A DNA stretch of 64,000 nt from Alphaproteobacteria bacterium (lineage in GTDB: Bacteria > Pseudomonadota > Alphaproteobacteria > Kiloniellales > DSM-21159): NCBI GenBank assembly GCA_030433005.1, contig JAUILQ010000020.1:1-64000 (forward strand), in the 5' to 3' direction. The notes beneath the pieces are model-generated. The model was not told the DNA's origin. It did not search any database and saw nothing but the letters and a program-made list of their open reading frames with translations. A program made the translations under genes and the position numbers. Shown in pieces: positions 32,487 through 41,263 of the stretch. How positions within the stretch are numbered: position 1 is the first letter of the stretch; every line of letters starts with the position of its first letter.

Positions 32487-33355
32487 TCACCTGCTCCCGA
32501 GCCGGACGCCGGACTCTTGGCGGCCGCGCCGCCGCCGGCAGGCTTGCTGGCCGTCGTCTTCCTGGTTGCGCTCTGCCGGGGCGCCGTCTTCGTCGTGCCG
32601 GCCGATCCGCCGCCCGAAGCCTTGGTCCCCGAAGCCTTGGTGCCCGAAGCTTTGGTACCGGCGGCCTTGGTGCCGGCGGCCTTGGGGCTCCCGCCGGATT
32701 TGCCGCTGCCGGATCCACCGCCCGGGGCCGTCGGCTTCGACCCGGTGGACTTGGAGGCGGTGGACTTGGAGGCGGTCGACTTGGAGGCGGTCGACTTGGA
32801 GGCGGTCGACTTGGCCGCCTTCGATTCCGACCCGGCGGATTTCGAGGCCGGCGCGCCCGCGGCCGCCGGTGCGGAGGCGGCGGTTTCGCTGGAGCCGGCC
32901 CCCGAAGCGGGCGGCTTCACCGAGTTTCCGGGCGCCGGCGCGGCGGCTTGGGCGACGCTCCGGCCGCTCCCGGAGGACCCGTTCGACGCACGACCGCCCT
33001 CGGCCGACTCGGCCGATTCGGAGCGGGCCGGCGCCGGCGAGGCCGTGCGGCGGTCCTTGGCCTCGTCGTCGATCTCCTTGAGGTCGCTCTTCACCGAGCC
33101 GGTAGGATCGACCTCTTTTTCGACCAGTTCGTCGACCTTGTAGCGACGAACCGATTCGATCGACTTCTTGGCCTCGTCGAGCTCCGACTCGCGCATCATC
33201 TCGTCGAGTCCCGACTGGAACTCGCGCGAAAGCGAGCGGGCCTTGCGAACCCACTTCGCGACGCCGCGCATCGCCGATGGCAAATCCTTGGGACCGATGA
33301 TGACCAGCGCCACGAAGGCGATGACGGCCATCTCCGTCCAGCCGATGTCCAGCAT
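32483..33355 (-). CDS. tatB: Sec-independent protein translocase subunit TatB, long repetitive tail
   Basis: The N-terminus MLDIGWTEMAVIAFVALVIIGPKDLP gives the single membrane helix, followed by the amphipathic helix and charged region up to about residue 105. The remaining ~185 residues are low-complexity Ser/Ala/Pro/Lys, with five-residue tandem repeats KSTAS (about residues 184-206) and K-A-S/A-G-T (about 224-247). At 290 residues it is much longer than E. coli TatB (171). The repeats are in 15-bp DNA units with several perfect copies. Only the N-terminal third is needed for translocation in known TatB proteins. Confidence 0.95.
   Translation of the reverse strand: MLDIGWTEMAVIAFVALVIIGPKDLPSAMRGVAKWVRKARSLSREFQSGLDEMMRESELDEAKKSIESVRRYKVDELVEKEVDPTGSVKSDLKEIDDEAKDRRTASPAPARSESAESAEGGRASNGSSGSGRSVAQAAAPAPGNSVKPPASGAGSSETAASAPAAAGAPASKSAGSESKAAKSTASKSTASKSTASKSTASKSTGSKPTAPGGGSGSGKSGGSPKAAGTKAAGTKASGTKASGTKASGGGSAGTTKTAPRQSATRKTTASKPAGGGAAAKSPASGSGAGE
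32600..32835. repeat. 15-bp tandem repeats inside the tatB coding region
   Basis: Two repeat blocks lie in the coding sequence. Near 32740-32820 the unit is about GGCGGTCGACTTGGA, encoding KSTAS on the minus strand, about five copies. Near 32620-32690 the unit encodes K-A-S/A-G-T, again about five copies. Frame-preserving units suggest length variation between strains. Confidence 0.75.
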
Positions 33356-33414
33356 CGCGAAATCGTTCCTGGCTCGATCCGGGGAACCGGGGCTCCCCGA
33401 GACCGCGCGTCACA

Positions 33415-33681
33415 TCAGCCGTTGGCGGCCTTCTTGTTCTCGTCCTGGGACACGCTCGAGGACGCTGCCGAGGACGCGGCCGCGTTGTCCTTGCCGATCG
33501 CCTTGGCGTCGTCGTCGCCGCCCTCGTCGGCCTTCTTGTCCTCGTCCTTCAGGCCGCTTTTGAACTGCTTGATGCCGGTGCCGACGTCCTTCATGAGCCG
33601 CGGAATCTTGCCGCCGCCCCCGAACAGAAGCACGACCACCGCCAGCACGATGAGCCAGTGCCAGATGCTAAAGCTACCCAT
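33415..33681 (-). CDS. tatA: Sec-independent protein translocase subunit TatA
   Basis: An 88-residue pore-forming subunit. The membrane helix [18 protein letters not shown] (about 5-22) is followed by the [15 protein letters not shown] hinge and amphipathic helix; the family's FG-x-x-KLP motif appears here as FGGGGKIP. The tail is Lys/Asp/Ser-rich. It is 59 bases before tatB and starts the tatABC operon on the minus strand. Confidence 0.96.
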   Translation of the reverse strand: MGSFSIWHWLIVLAVVVLLFGGGGKIPRLMKDVGTGIKQFKSGLKDEDKKADEGGDDDAKAIGKDNAAASSAASSSVSQDENKKAANG

Positions 33682-33835
33682 ACCGGGCGTTCTCCTCGTC
33701 TAACCGTAGTGACAGCTCTGTCTTGGGGGCGGACTATCGCAAAAAGACTCTGTCCAGGCAACGACACGCGAACAGGCCCGTCCCCGCCGTTTCCCGCGCC
33801 CCGTCGCGCGCCCAGCCGCGCTCCGGGGCGACGGC

Positions 33836-34954
33836 CTAGCCGGATGCACGCGTACCCGTGTGCCCGCGCTCCGGCTCCGCTCCTGATATGGGGGCATCGG
33901 TCGGGAACACGAAGACCTGCGCCGGGTCGAGATCGAGCGAGAAGACGTCGCCGTCGTCCGGCAGGAAACGCCCCGGAACCCGGGCGTGCAGATGCAGCGG
34001 CGTGCCGCCGTCCGGCTCGACGCTGAGGTGGACCAGGCTCGAGCGGCCGAGCAGCCGCGCTGCTATGACGCGGGCGTCGACCTTGCCGGAGCCGGCGGCG
34101 TCGCCCGGCGGCAGCAGGCGGATCCCCTCGGGACGGACCAGCACCTCGACCGCGCGGCCCTCGGCGATGCCCCGCGCCGGCAGCCAGGCGAGCGGCGTGC
34201 GCACCTCGCCGTTCTCGACCCGCGCCTCCAGCCGGTTGACCTCGCCGAAGAAGCCGGCGGCGAAGCCGTCGGCCGGGTTGAAGTAGCACTCGACCGGCGT
34301 GCCCTCCTGGACCAGTCGGCCGGCCCGCATCAGCACGATTCGGTCGGCCATGAACATGGCCTCCTCCGGCTCGTGGGTGACCATCAGGGTCGCCGCCCCG
34401 CTCTCCTTGACCAGGTGCAGCGTGCGGTCGCGGACCTCGCGGCGCAGCCGCTGGTCGAGCCCGGAGAAGGGCTCGTCAAGCAGCAGCAGGCGGGGATTGG
34501 GCGCCAGCGCGCGGGCCAGCGCGACGCGCTGCTGCTGGCCGCCCGACAGGGTGTGCGGGTAGGCCCGGGCATAGTCGGCCAGACCGACGCGCTGCAGCGC
34601 CTCGAGCGCCAGGCGCTCGCGCTCGGACGCGGTCCGCCGGCGCAGCCCGAAGGCGACGTTCTCGCCGACGCGCAGGTGCGGGAACAGCGCGTAGTCCTGG
34701 AACATCAGCCCGACGTCGCGGTCCTCGGGCGGCAGGTCCCGCCCCTCGCCGGCGACGACCCGGCCGCCGATCGCGATGCGGCCTTCCTGCAGTTCCTCCA
34801 GGCCGGCCGCCAGGCGCAGCGCCGTGGTCTTGCCGCAGCCCGACGGCCCGAGCAGGCAGACGACCTCGCCGTCGCCGATGGTCAGCGACAGGCGGTCGAG
34901 CGCCTTGAGCCGCCCGTAGCGGTGGCTGACTGTCTCGAAGACGAGGGCGTTCAT
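33836..34954 (-). CDS. ABC transporter ATP-binding protein, iron(III)/spermidine type (FbpC/PotA-like), orphan
   Basis: A 372-residue ATPase. Walker A GPSGCGKTT is at 36-44, the signature LSGGQQQRVALARAL at 136-150 and Walker B LLLLDEPFSGLD at 156-167. The C-terminal TOBE-like region (about 240-350) has EVLVRPEGIRLLPPGD, RLLGRSSLVHLSVEPDG and FSLDLDPAQVFVFP, matching FbpC-type importers. No permease or binding protein is adjacent. It is inserted between scpB/GFA and tatA, where the conserved alphaproteobacterial order has none. Substrate unknown. Confidence 0.9.
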   Translation of the reverse strand: MNALVFETVSHRYGRLKALDRLSLTIGDGEVVCLLGPSGCGKTTALRLAAGLEELQEGRIAIGGRVVAGEGRDLPPEDRDVGLMFQDYALFPHLRVGENVAFGLRRRTASERERLALEALQRVGLADYARAYPHTLSGGQQQRVALARALAPNPRLLLLDEPFSGLDQRLRREVRDRTLHLVKESGAATLMVTHEPEEAMFMADRIVLMRAGRLVQEGTPVECYFNPADGFAAGFFGEVNRLEARVENGEVRTPLAWLPARGIAEGRAVEVLVRPEGIRLLPPGDAAGSGKVDARVIAARLLGRSSLVHLSVEPDGGTPLHLHARVPGRFLPDDGDVFSLDLDPAQVFVFPTDAPISGAEPERGHTGTRASG

Positions 34955-35097
34955 CTGCGCAGGATCGACCGGCCAGGGAGATCGGCAAGGGTGGGCGCGG
35001 CGCGGAGCGGCACCGGCCAGCGTGGCGAGGCGAAGCTAGTGCCGCCGTCGCCGGAAGGCAATGACCGCAGCCCGGAGGGCGCGCGGGCCGCTGCCGG

Positions 35098-35496
35098 TCA
35101 GGTTCCGGAACGCGGGTGACGCGGCAGGTCGTCGGCGAGGCTCAGCCAGGAGAGGCGCTCGGCGTCGTGGACGTGGAACTGCGGCGCCGCCGCCTCCGGA
35201 TCATCGAGCGCGGCGGCGTAGAAGTGGATCTCTCCGGGATAGCGGTCGGCCTCGAAGGCGATCGGCGAGCCGCAGGTCCGGCAGAAGCTGCGGCGCACGC
35301 CCGGCGAGGACCGGTAGATCCCGAGGCTGTCGCCCGACATCGACGCCGTCTCGCGGGCCACGCCGACGAAGGCGGTCACCGGCGACCCGGTCTGACGGCG
35401 GCAGGACTCGCAGTGGCAGTAGGCCCGCCAGAGCTCAGGGCCCCTGTAGGCGAATCGCACGGCGCCGCAGAGGCAGTGCCCGCAGATCTCGCTCAT
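35098..35496 (-). CDS. GFA family protein (glutathione-dependent formaldehyde-activating-like)
   Basis: A 132-residue zinc protein. Cysteines fall in the family pattern: CGHCLCGAVRF (5, 8, 10), CHCESCRRQTGSP (27, 29, 32) and CRTCGSPIAFE (72, 75). These form the zinc sites of the Mss4-like GFA fold. ATG 35496 overlaps the scpB stop by 4 bases, so translation is coupled to the chromosome-segregation genes, an odd pairing. Most GFA proteins have unknown substrates, and formaldehyde activity is only shown for a few. Confidence 0.93.
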   Translation of the reverse strand: MSEICGHCLCGAVRFAYRGPELWRAYCHCESCRRQTGSPVTAFVGVARETASMSGDSLGIYRSSPGVRRSFCRTCGSPIAFEADRYPGEIHFYAAALDDPEAAAPQFHVHDAERLSWLSLADDLPRHPRSGT

Positions 35497-36197
35497 CGTG
35501 GCTCCTCTCCCTCCTCCTCCGCCAAGCCCTCCTCGGGCAGCAGGTCCTCGCCGAAGTCCTCGCCCAACAGGTCCTCGTCCGCCTCCTCGTCGTCGGCCTC
35601 GCCGTCGCCGCCCGCCGGCCCGGGCGGCGGCAGCAGGCCGCGCTCGCCGAGGATCGTCACCGCCGGCCGAGAATCGAGCAGACCGGCGGCCTTGAGCTCC
35701 TCGACGCCGGGCAGGCTGTCGAGGCTCTCCAGGCCGAAATGCTCGAGGAAGGCGTCGGAGGTGCCCCAGGTGACCGGCTTGCCCGGCGTCCGGCGCCGGC
35801 CGCGTGGCCGGATCCAGCCGGCCTCCAGCAGCGTGTCCAGCGTGCCCTTGGACAGCGCGACGCCTCTGATCTCCTCGATCTCGCCGCGGGTCACCGGCTG
35901 GTGGTAGGCGACGATCGCCAGCGTCTCGACCGCCGCGCGCGTCAGCTTGCGGGTGCTCGTGCGCTCGATCTCGAAGGCCGCGGCCAGGTCAGGCGCCGTG
36001 CGGAAGGCCCAGCGCTCGCCGAGCCGCACGAGGTGCACGCCGCGGTTGGCGTAGAGCCCCTGCAGCTCCTCGAGCAGGGCGTCGAGCTCCGTGCCCTCGG
36101 GGAAGTGGCGGGCGAGCGCCGCGGGCGCCTGCGGCTCGGCCGCGGCGAACAGCAGCGCCTCGAGCAGGCGCAGCCGCTGGAAGCGGTCCTCGTTCAC
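35493..36197 (-). CDS. scpB: Segregation and condensation protein B
   Basis: A 234-residue kleisin-associated protein that works with ScpA and SMC in chromosome condensation. The winged-helix core is visible (LRLLEALLFAAAEPQAPAALA; AVETLAIVAYHQPVTRGEIEEIRGV; GRRRTPGKPVTWGTSDAFLEHFGL). The C-terminal tail is strongly acidic (ADDEEADEDLLGEDFGEDLLPEEG), common in alphaproteobacterial ScpB. ATG 36197 overlaps the scpA stop by 4 bases. Confidence 0.96.
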   Translation of the reverse strand: MNEDRFQRLRLLEALLFAAAEPQAPAALARHFPEGTELDALLEELQGLYANRGVHLVRLGERWAFRTAPDLAAAFEIERTSTRKLTRAAVETLAIVAYHQPVTRGEIEEIRGVALSKGTLDTLLEAGWIRPRGRRRTPGKPVTWGTSDAFLEHFGLESLDSLPGVEELKAAGLLDSRPAVTILGERGLLPPPGPAGGDGEADDEEADEDLLGEDFGEDLLPEEGLAEEEGEEPR

Positions 36198-37084
36198 GCC
36201 CCGTCCCTGTCGTCGGCCCGCCCCCCGGCGTCGCGCGCCGCATCGGGCTCGGCGGCGTCGGCCGGCGCCTCGGCCGGCTCGCCCGCGGCGACGCGCGAAC
36301 GCAGGTAGATCGGCGCGAAGGTCCGGTCCTGGCGCAGGTCGAGCCGGCCTTCCTTGCAGAGCTCCAGGCTGGCCACGAAGGTGGCGGCGACAGCCGAGCG
36401 CGCGGCCAGCGGGTCGGCGGCGTTGACCGCGGTCGGCAGGAAGGCGACCAGGGCGCGCCAGCTCGGCATCTCGCCGAGCATCGAGCGCAGGCGGCCGACC
36501 GCCTCCTCGACCGAGTAGAGATCGAGGTGGGCGATGCGCAGGTTGTGTTCGCCGGGCTTGCGGCGGATCCGGCCGTAGGCGCGCAGCAGGTCGAACAGCG
36601 TCGCCTCGTAGACCACCGTCTCGACCGTGCGCACGCGCTCCGGCTCGCCGCGCGCGAAGGTCTCGCGGCCGAGCTGCGGCAGCGCGACCAGCGCCTCGCC
36701 GGCGTCGCGCAGGGCCTGCAGGCGCTGCAGCTGGAAGCGCAGCGCCGCGGCCATCTCCTCGCCGCTCGGCTCCTCGCCGTCGGGCTCGGGCGCCGGCAGC
36801 AGCAGCCGCGACTTCAGGTAGGCCAGCCAGGCCGCCATCACCAGGTAGTCGGCGGCCAGCTCCAGGCGGATCTTGCGCGCTTCCTGGATGAACTCGAGGT
36901 ACTGCTCGGCCAGCGCCAGGATCGAGATCCTCGTGATGTCGACCTTCTGGTCGCGCGCCAGCTCGAGCAGCAGGTCGAGCGGGCCCTCGAAACCCTCGAC
37001 GTCGACGACCAGACGCTCGATCAGCGGCGAGGGCGCGGCGTCGTCCTCGGCGAAGCCCGACTGCGAGACCTCGGCATCACTCAC
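36194..37084 (-). CDS. scpA: Segregation and condensation protein A (kleisin)
   Basis: A 296-residue kleisin. The start is GTG 37084, which overlaps the nagZ stop as GTGA; the longer open frame upstream is a shadow of nagZ. The conserved N-terminal block VEGFEGPLDLLLELARDQKVDITRISILALAEQYLEFI (about 30-67) is exact for the family. ScpA bridges SMC heads and binds ScpB, encoded next. The C-terminal tail is Ala/Glu/Asp-rich and extended. Confidence 0.95.
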   Translation of the reverse strand: MSDAEVSQSGFAEDDAAPSPLIERLVVDVEGFEGPLDLLLELARDQKVDITRISILALAEQYLEFIQEARKIRLELAADYLVMAAWLAYLKSRLLLPAPEPDGEEPSGEEMAAALRFQLQRLQALRDAGEALVALPQLGRETFARGEPERVRTVETVVYEATLFDLLRAYGRIRRKPGEHNLRIAHLDLYSVEEAVGRLRSMLGEMPSWRALVAFLPTAVNAADPLAARSAVAATFVASLELCKEGRLDLRQDRTFAPIYLRSRVAAGEPAEAPADAAEPDAARDAGGRADDRDGA

Positions 37085-38175
37085 GCCGGCAACTCCTCGA
37101 GGGCCGCCGCGGCGGCCAGCCGATCGAAGGGCTCGGGCGCGCCCAGGCAGCTCTCGGCCCGCTCGGCCCGGCGGCGCGCCTCGGCGCTCAGCGGCCCGCT
37201 CGCCTCGATCGCCGCGCGCCGCTCCTCGACCGAGCCGTGGCAGACCAGCACGCAGTCGCAGCCGGCGGCGACCGCTGCCGCAGCGCGCTCGGGCAGGCTG
37301 CCGTCCAGCGCCTCCATGAAGAGGTCGTCGGACATCAGCAGGCCGTCGAAGCCGATCTCGCGGCGGATCAGGCGCTCCAGCGCCTCGGGCGAGGTCGTCA
37401 CCGGGCGCGCCTCGTCGACCGCCGTGAAGACGATGTGCGCGGTCATGCCGAGCGCCTGGTCGGCGAGCGCCCGGAAGGGCGCGAGATCGGTCCCGCGCAG
37501 CGTCTCCAGCGGCGTGTCGACGCGCGGCAGCGCGTGGTGGCTGTCGGCCGTCGCCCGGCCGTGGCCCGGCAGGTGCTTGATCACCGGCAGCACGCCGCCG
37601 GCGAGCAGGCCCTCGCAGGCGGCGCGGCCGAGGGCCGCGACCTGCTCGGGCGCACTGCCCAGGGCGCGGTCGCCGATCACGTCGTGGCCCTCGGGCAGGC
37701 GCAGGTCGAGGCACGGCAGGCAGTCGACGTCGATCGCCAGGTCGGCGAGTTCGGCGGCGAGCAGGCGGCAGTTGAGGCGCAGCAGCTCGCAGGCGCGCGC
37801 CGGGTCGCCGGCATAGAGACCGGCGAAGGCGGCCGGCGGCGGCGCCTGGCGCCAGTGCGGCGGCCGCAGGCGCTGCACCCGACCGCCCTCCTGGTCGATC
37901 AGCACCGGCGCGCGGCGGCCGACGGCGTCGCGCAGCTCGGCGACCAGGGCCGCGACCTGCTGCGGGGTGTCGACGTTGCGCGCGAAGAGGATGAAGCCGA
38001 GCGGATCGGTCTCGCGGAACAGCCGGCGCTCGGCGTCGCTCAGGTCGTGGCCCTCGCAGCCGACGATCGCCGCCGTCGTGCGCGAGCCCAGCCAGTGCGA
38101 TCCCGTGCGCCGTGCCGCGCCGCGCGGGGCGGGCGCGCGGTCGCCGGAGGCGCTGGTGTCGCGGGAAGCCGTCAT
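37081..38175 (-). CDS. nagZ: Beta-N-acetylhexosaminidase (GH3)
   Basis: A 364-residue cytosolic muropeptide-recycling glycosidase. The signature KHLPGHGRATADSHHALP (200-217) holds the catalytic Asp/His pair (D211 and the following histidines), and LIDQEGGRVQRL (92-103) is the other GH3 block. The nucleophile lies in LMSDDLFM (280-287). ATG 38175 follows AGAGGTA; residues 1-30 form a charged, probably disordered extension. It lies between the SPOR gene and scpA as in many alphaproteobacteria. Confidence 0.96.
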   Translation of the reverse strand: MTASRDTSASGDRAPAPRGAARRTGSHWLGSRTTAAIVGCEGHDLSDAERRLFRETDPLGFILFARNVDTPQQVAALVAELRDAVGRRAPVLIDQEGGRVQRLRPPHWRQAPPPAAFAGLYAGDPARACELLRLNCRLLAAELADLAIDVDCLPCLDLRLPEGHDVIGDRALGSAPEQVAALGRAACEGLLAGGVLPVIKHLPGHGRATADSHHALPRVDTPLETLRGTDLAPFRALADQALGMTAHIVFTAVDEARPVTTSPEALERLIRREIGFDGLLMSDDLFMEALDGSLPERAAAAVAAGCDCVLVCHGSVEERRAAIEASGPLSAEARRRAERAESCLGAPEPFDRLAAAAALEELPA

Positions 38176-38179
38176 GGCG

Positions 38180-39355
38180 CTACCTCTGCTTGGCGATGCA
38201 GTCCTGGCCGGCGGCCTTGAGCTGGGCACAGAGATCCAGCGCCGTCGCCCGGTTCGGCAGCGGCCCGGTCTGGATGCGGTAGAAGGTGCCCCGCTCGCCG
38301 AGGTCGGCCTGCTCGAGCAGCAGCGACATCGAGCCGAGCAGGCCGCGGTTGTCGTCCTGGATGCGCGCCCACTCGCGGCGCGCGGCCTCTTCCTGGCGCA
38401 ACGCCGCGAGCTGCACCACCCAGCTGCCCGGCGCGACCTCCGCCGGTGCCTCGCGGGCCTGGACCGCCGGCTCCGGCGCCGCCTCGGCGGCCGGCTCGGC
38501 GGCCGGGGCCTCGGCCGCCGGCTCCGGGGCCGGCTCGACCGCCGCCGGCTGGCCGGCGGGCTCGCCGTCGGCGGCCGCTTCCGACGCTGCCGGCTCAGCC
38601 GGAGCCTCCGGGGCGGCCTCTGCGGGCTCTGCCGCCGGTGTCGTCTCAGCGCTGTCGGCGCGCGGCAGTTCCGGCAGCTCGGCCACGGCCTCCGGGGCGG
38701 GCGGCGCCTCGCTCGCGCCGCTTGCGTCGGCGGCCGGCTCGCTGGCCGGCGCCTCGGCGGCGGCATCGGCGGTCTCGGAGGTCGTCTCGGGGGCCGTCTC
38801 GGGCTCGACCTCGCGCGCCGGGATCGCCGGCTCGCTCGCCGGCTGCTGCGCCCTCTGCGGCTCGGGCTCGCTGGCAGCCGGCGCCGCCGGCACCTTCGCA
38901 GGCTCCTCGGGCGGCGGCAGCAGGCTCTCGACCCGACTCGCCTGGCTGTCGCCCTCCTCGGAGCGGTTGAGCACGGCGGAATCGGTGTAGGGCACTTCCA
39001 GGCCGCCCGGCTCCTCGGGCTTCTCCTTGATCGGCCCGCTCGGCGCCTGGACGACCGGCAGGTGCTCCGGCTCGACCTCGCCGACGCCCCACTCGTAGGC
39101 GTACCAGACGATGCCCGCGAAGGCGGCGAGCGCGAAGAAGGCGATGACCAGCGGCAGCAGGCGCGAGCGGCGCGGCGGCTCCTCGTCCGAGCCGCCCCCG
39201 AAGCCCGCCTGGCCATAGCCCCCCTGGCCGTAGCCCGACTGGCCGAAGCTCTGGCCGCCCATGTCGCTGCCGGTGACGCCGGGCCGTCCGCCCTTCAGGT
39301 AGTCGGGGCCCAGATCCCCGCTCATCTCGTCCTGCCTGATTCGGTCGGAGGGCAT
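38180..39355 (-). CDS. SPOR-domain cell-division/envelope protein
   Basis: A 391-residue protein anchored in the inner membrane. A short Gly/Tyr/Gln-rich N-terminal stretch (GYGQGGYGQAGFGGG, about 43-57) precedes one membrane helix (about 65-85, PLVIAFFALAAFAGIVWYAY). A long Pro/Ala/Glu-rich periplasmic linker (about 115-305) ends in a C-terminal SPOR domain (about 310-391, SWVVQLAALRQEEAARREWARI..FYRIQTGPLPN), which binds denuded peptidoglycan at septa. Its start overlaps the argS stop by one base (TGATG). The ORF order argS-SPOR-nagZ is conserved. Confidence 0.93.
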   Translation of the reverse strand: MPSDRIRQDEMSGDLGPDYLKGGRPGVTGSDMGGQSFGQSGYGQGGYGQAGFGGGSDEEPPRRSRLLPLVIAFFALAAFAGIVWYAYEWGVGEVEPEHLPVVQAPSGPIKEKPEEPGGLEVPYTDSAVLNRSEEGDSQASRVESLLPPPEEPAKVPAAPAASEPEPQRAQQPASEPAIPAREVEPETAPETTSETADAAAEAPASEPAADASGASEAPPAPEAVAELPELPRADSAETTPAAEPAEAAPEAPAEPAASEAAADGEPAGQPAAVEPAPEPAAEAPAAEPAAEAAPEPAVQAREAPAEVAPGSWVVQLAALRQEEAARREWARIQDDNRGLLGSMSLLLEQADLGERGTFYRIQTGPLPNRATALDLCAQLKAAGQDCIAKQR

Positions 39356-41109
39356 CAGCGCATTTCCTCGAGCGGCTCGACCCCGAAGATCCGCAGGCCC
39401 GAGGCGATCACCAGGGCGACCGCCCGGATCAGCGCCAGCCGGGCCGCGGTGAGCTCGGCGTCGTCGGCGACCAGGAAGCGCAGCGAGGTGTCGTCCTTGC
39501 CCTTGGTCCAGAGGCCGTGAAAGGCCGCCGCGACGTCGTTCAGGTAGAAGGCGACGCGGTGCGGCTCATAGGCTTCCGCCGCCGAGTCCACCAGACGCGG
39601 CCACCCGGCCAGCAGCTTGATGAGACCAAGCTCCTGCGAGTCGGTCAAGCGATGCAGCGGGCCCTCGGCCAGCGCCGCCGGCGCCTGCGCGAGGTCCGGG
39701 AAGGCCTCGGCGGCATGGCGCAGCACCGAGTGCGCGCGGGCGTGGGCGTACTGGACGTAGAAGACCGGGTTGTCCTTCGACTGCTCCATGACCTTCTCGA
39801 GGTCGAAGTCGAGCGGCGCGTCGGGCTTGCGGGTCAGCATGATGAAGCGCAGCACGTCCTTGCCGACCTCCTCCGTCACCTCCGAGAGGGTGACGAAGGT
39901 GCCCCGGCGCGCTTTGACATCTTCCTCGACGCCGGCGCGGGTCAGCTTGACCAGCTGGCACAGCACGATGTGCAGCCGCGCCTCGCCTTCGCTGAGCGCC
40001 TGCACGGCGGCCTGCATGCGCTTGACGTAGCCGCCGTGGTCGGCGCCCCAGACGTCGATCTGCGTGGCGAAGCCGCGCCGGTACTTGTCCAGGTGGTAGG
40101 CCATGTCGTTGGCGAAGTAGGTCCAGGAGCCGTCGGACTTCCTGAGCGGCCGGTCGACGTCGTCGCCGAACTCGGTCGCCTTGAACAGCACCTGCGGGCG
40201 CGGCTCCCAGTCCTCGGGCTTCTTGCCCTTCGGCGGCTCCAGCACGCCGGTGTAGAGCAGGCCGCGGCTCTCCAGGCTGTCGTAGACCGCCTGCACCGCC
40301 CCGGCGTCGACCAGCGCGCGCTCCGAGGCGAAGACCGACTGCTGGATGCCGATCGCCTCGAGGTCGTCGCGGACCCGCCGCATCAGCGCATCGATGGCGA
40401 AGGTGCGCACCGGCTCCAGCCACTCTGACTCGTCCTTGCCGAGCCACCGGTCGCCGTCGCGCGCGGCCAGCGCCTCGCCGACCTCCTTCATGTACTCGCC
40501 CGGGTACATGCCGGCCGGGATCTCGCCGATCGTCTCGCCCAGCGCCTCGCGGTAGCGCAGGTGGGCGGTGCGCGCCAGGGTGTCGACCTGGGCGCCGGCG
40601 TCGTTGATGTAGTACTCGCGGGTGACGTCGAAGCCGGCCTTGTCGAGCAGCCCGGCCAGGGCGTCGCCGACCACGGCGCCGCGCGCATGGCCGACGGTCA
40701 GCGGCCCGGTCGGATTGGCCGAGACGTACTCGACGTTGACCTTGCGCCCCCGCCCGACGTCGCTGTCGCCGTAGCGCTCGCCGGCGGTCAGGATCGCCGC
40801 CAGCTGGCGGCGCCAGAGTTCGTCGTCGACCCGCCAGTTGACGAAGCCGGGCCCGGCCACCGTCAGCTCGGTGACGCCGGCCTCCTCGGCTAGGCGGACG
40901 ACCAGCTGCTCGGCCAGATCGCGCGGCTTCAGGCCGGCCGGCTTGGCCAGCACCATGGCGGCGTTGGTCGAGAAGTCGCCGTGGCTCGGATCGCGCGGCG
41001 GCTCGACCGTGACTCGCGTCAGGTCGAGCCCCTCGGGCAGCTCGCCGGCGTCGGCCATGGCCTTGAGCGTCGCATCGATCTTGGCTTGAAAGTCTTTGAA
41101 AAGGTTCAT
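39355..41109 (-). CDS. argS: Arginyl-tRNA synthetase
   Basis: A 584-residue class I synthetase. The HIGH motif appears as [17 protein letters not shown] (about 138-154) after [12 protein letters not shown]. The typical ArgRS blocks follow: [15 protein letters not shown] and [15 protein letters not shown]. The KMSK loop is not canonical here ([16 protein letters not shown]), as in many ArgRS enzymes. The DALR anticodon-binding domain is at the C-terminus ([14 protein letters not shown]). ATG 41109 gives the usual length. It leads the conserved minus-strand operon. Confidence 0.97.
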   Translation of the reverse strand: MNLFKDFQAKIDATLKAMADAGELPEGLDLTRVTVEPPRDPSHGDFSTNAAMVLAKPAGLKPRDLAEQLVVRLAEEAGVTELTVAGPGFVNWRVDDELWRRQLAAILTAGERYGDSDVGRGRKVNVEYVSANPTGPLTVGHARGAVVGDALAGLLDKAGFDVTREYYINDAGAQVDTLARTAHLRYREALGETIGEIPAGMYPGEYMKEVGEALAARDGDRWLGKDESEWLEPVRTFAIDALMRRVRDDLEAIGIQQSVFASERALVDAGAVQAVYDSLESRGLLYTGVLEPPKGKKPEDWEPRPQVLFKATEFGDDVDRPLRKSDGSWTYFANDMAYHLDKYRRGFATQIDVWGADHGGYVKRMQAAVQALSEGEARLHIVLCQLVKLTRAGVEEDVKARRGTFVTLSEVTEEVGKDVLRFIMLTRKPDAPLDFDLEKVMEQSKDNPVFYVQYAHARAHSVLRHAAEAFPDLAQAPAALAEGPLHRLTDSQELGLIKLLAGWPRLVDSAAEAYEPHRVAFYLNDVAAAFHGLWTKGKDDTSLRFLVADDAELTAARLALIRAVALVIASGLRIFGVEPLEEMR

Positions 41110-41154
41110 TTTCTGATCACGTCTTCTAAAGATCTATTGCTGTCTGGTCATCGC

Positions 41155-41218
41155 CGCGGAGGCGGAGATCCAGGGTCGGCCCACACCGGCTTTCGGCCCC
41201 TGGATTCCCGCCTCCGCG
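41155..41218. repeat. Long palindromic hairpin between dgt and argS
   Basis: Left arm 41155-41175 (CGCGGAGGCGG, AG, ATCCAGGG) pairs with right arm 41198-41218 (CCCTGGAT, TC, CCGCCTCCGCG) with a 2-base internal mismatch and a 22-nt loop. The repeat unit resembles the CCTGGATTCCCGCCT-type palindromes scattered through many alphaproteobacterial genomes. It lies in the 154-base gap between the two minus-strand genes and may terminate dgt. Confidence 0.7.
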
Positions 41219-41263
41219 CGGACGACGCAAGAGGTGTGAGGCAACAGGCCGATCCCGGGTCCA

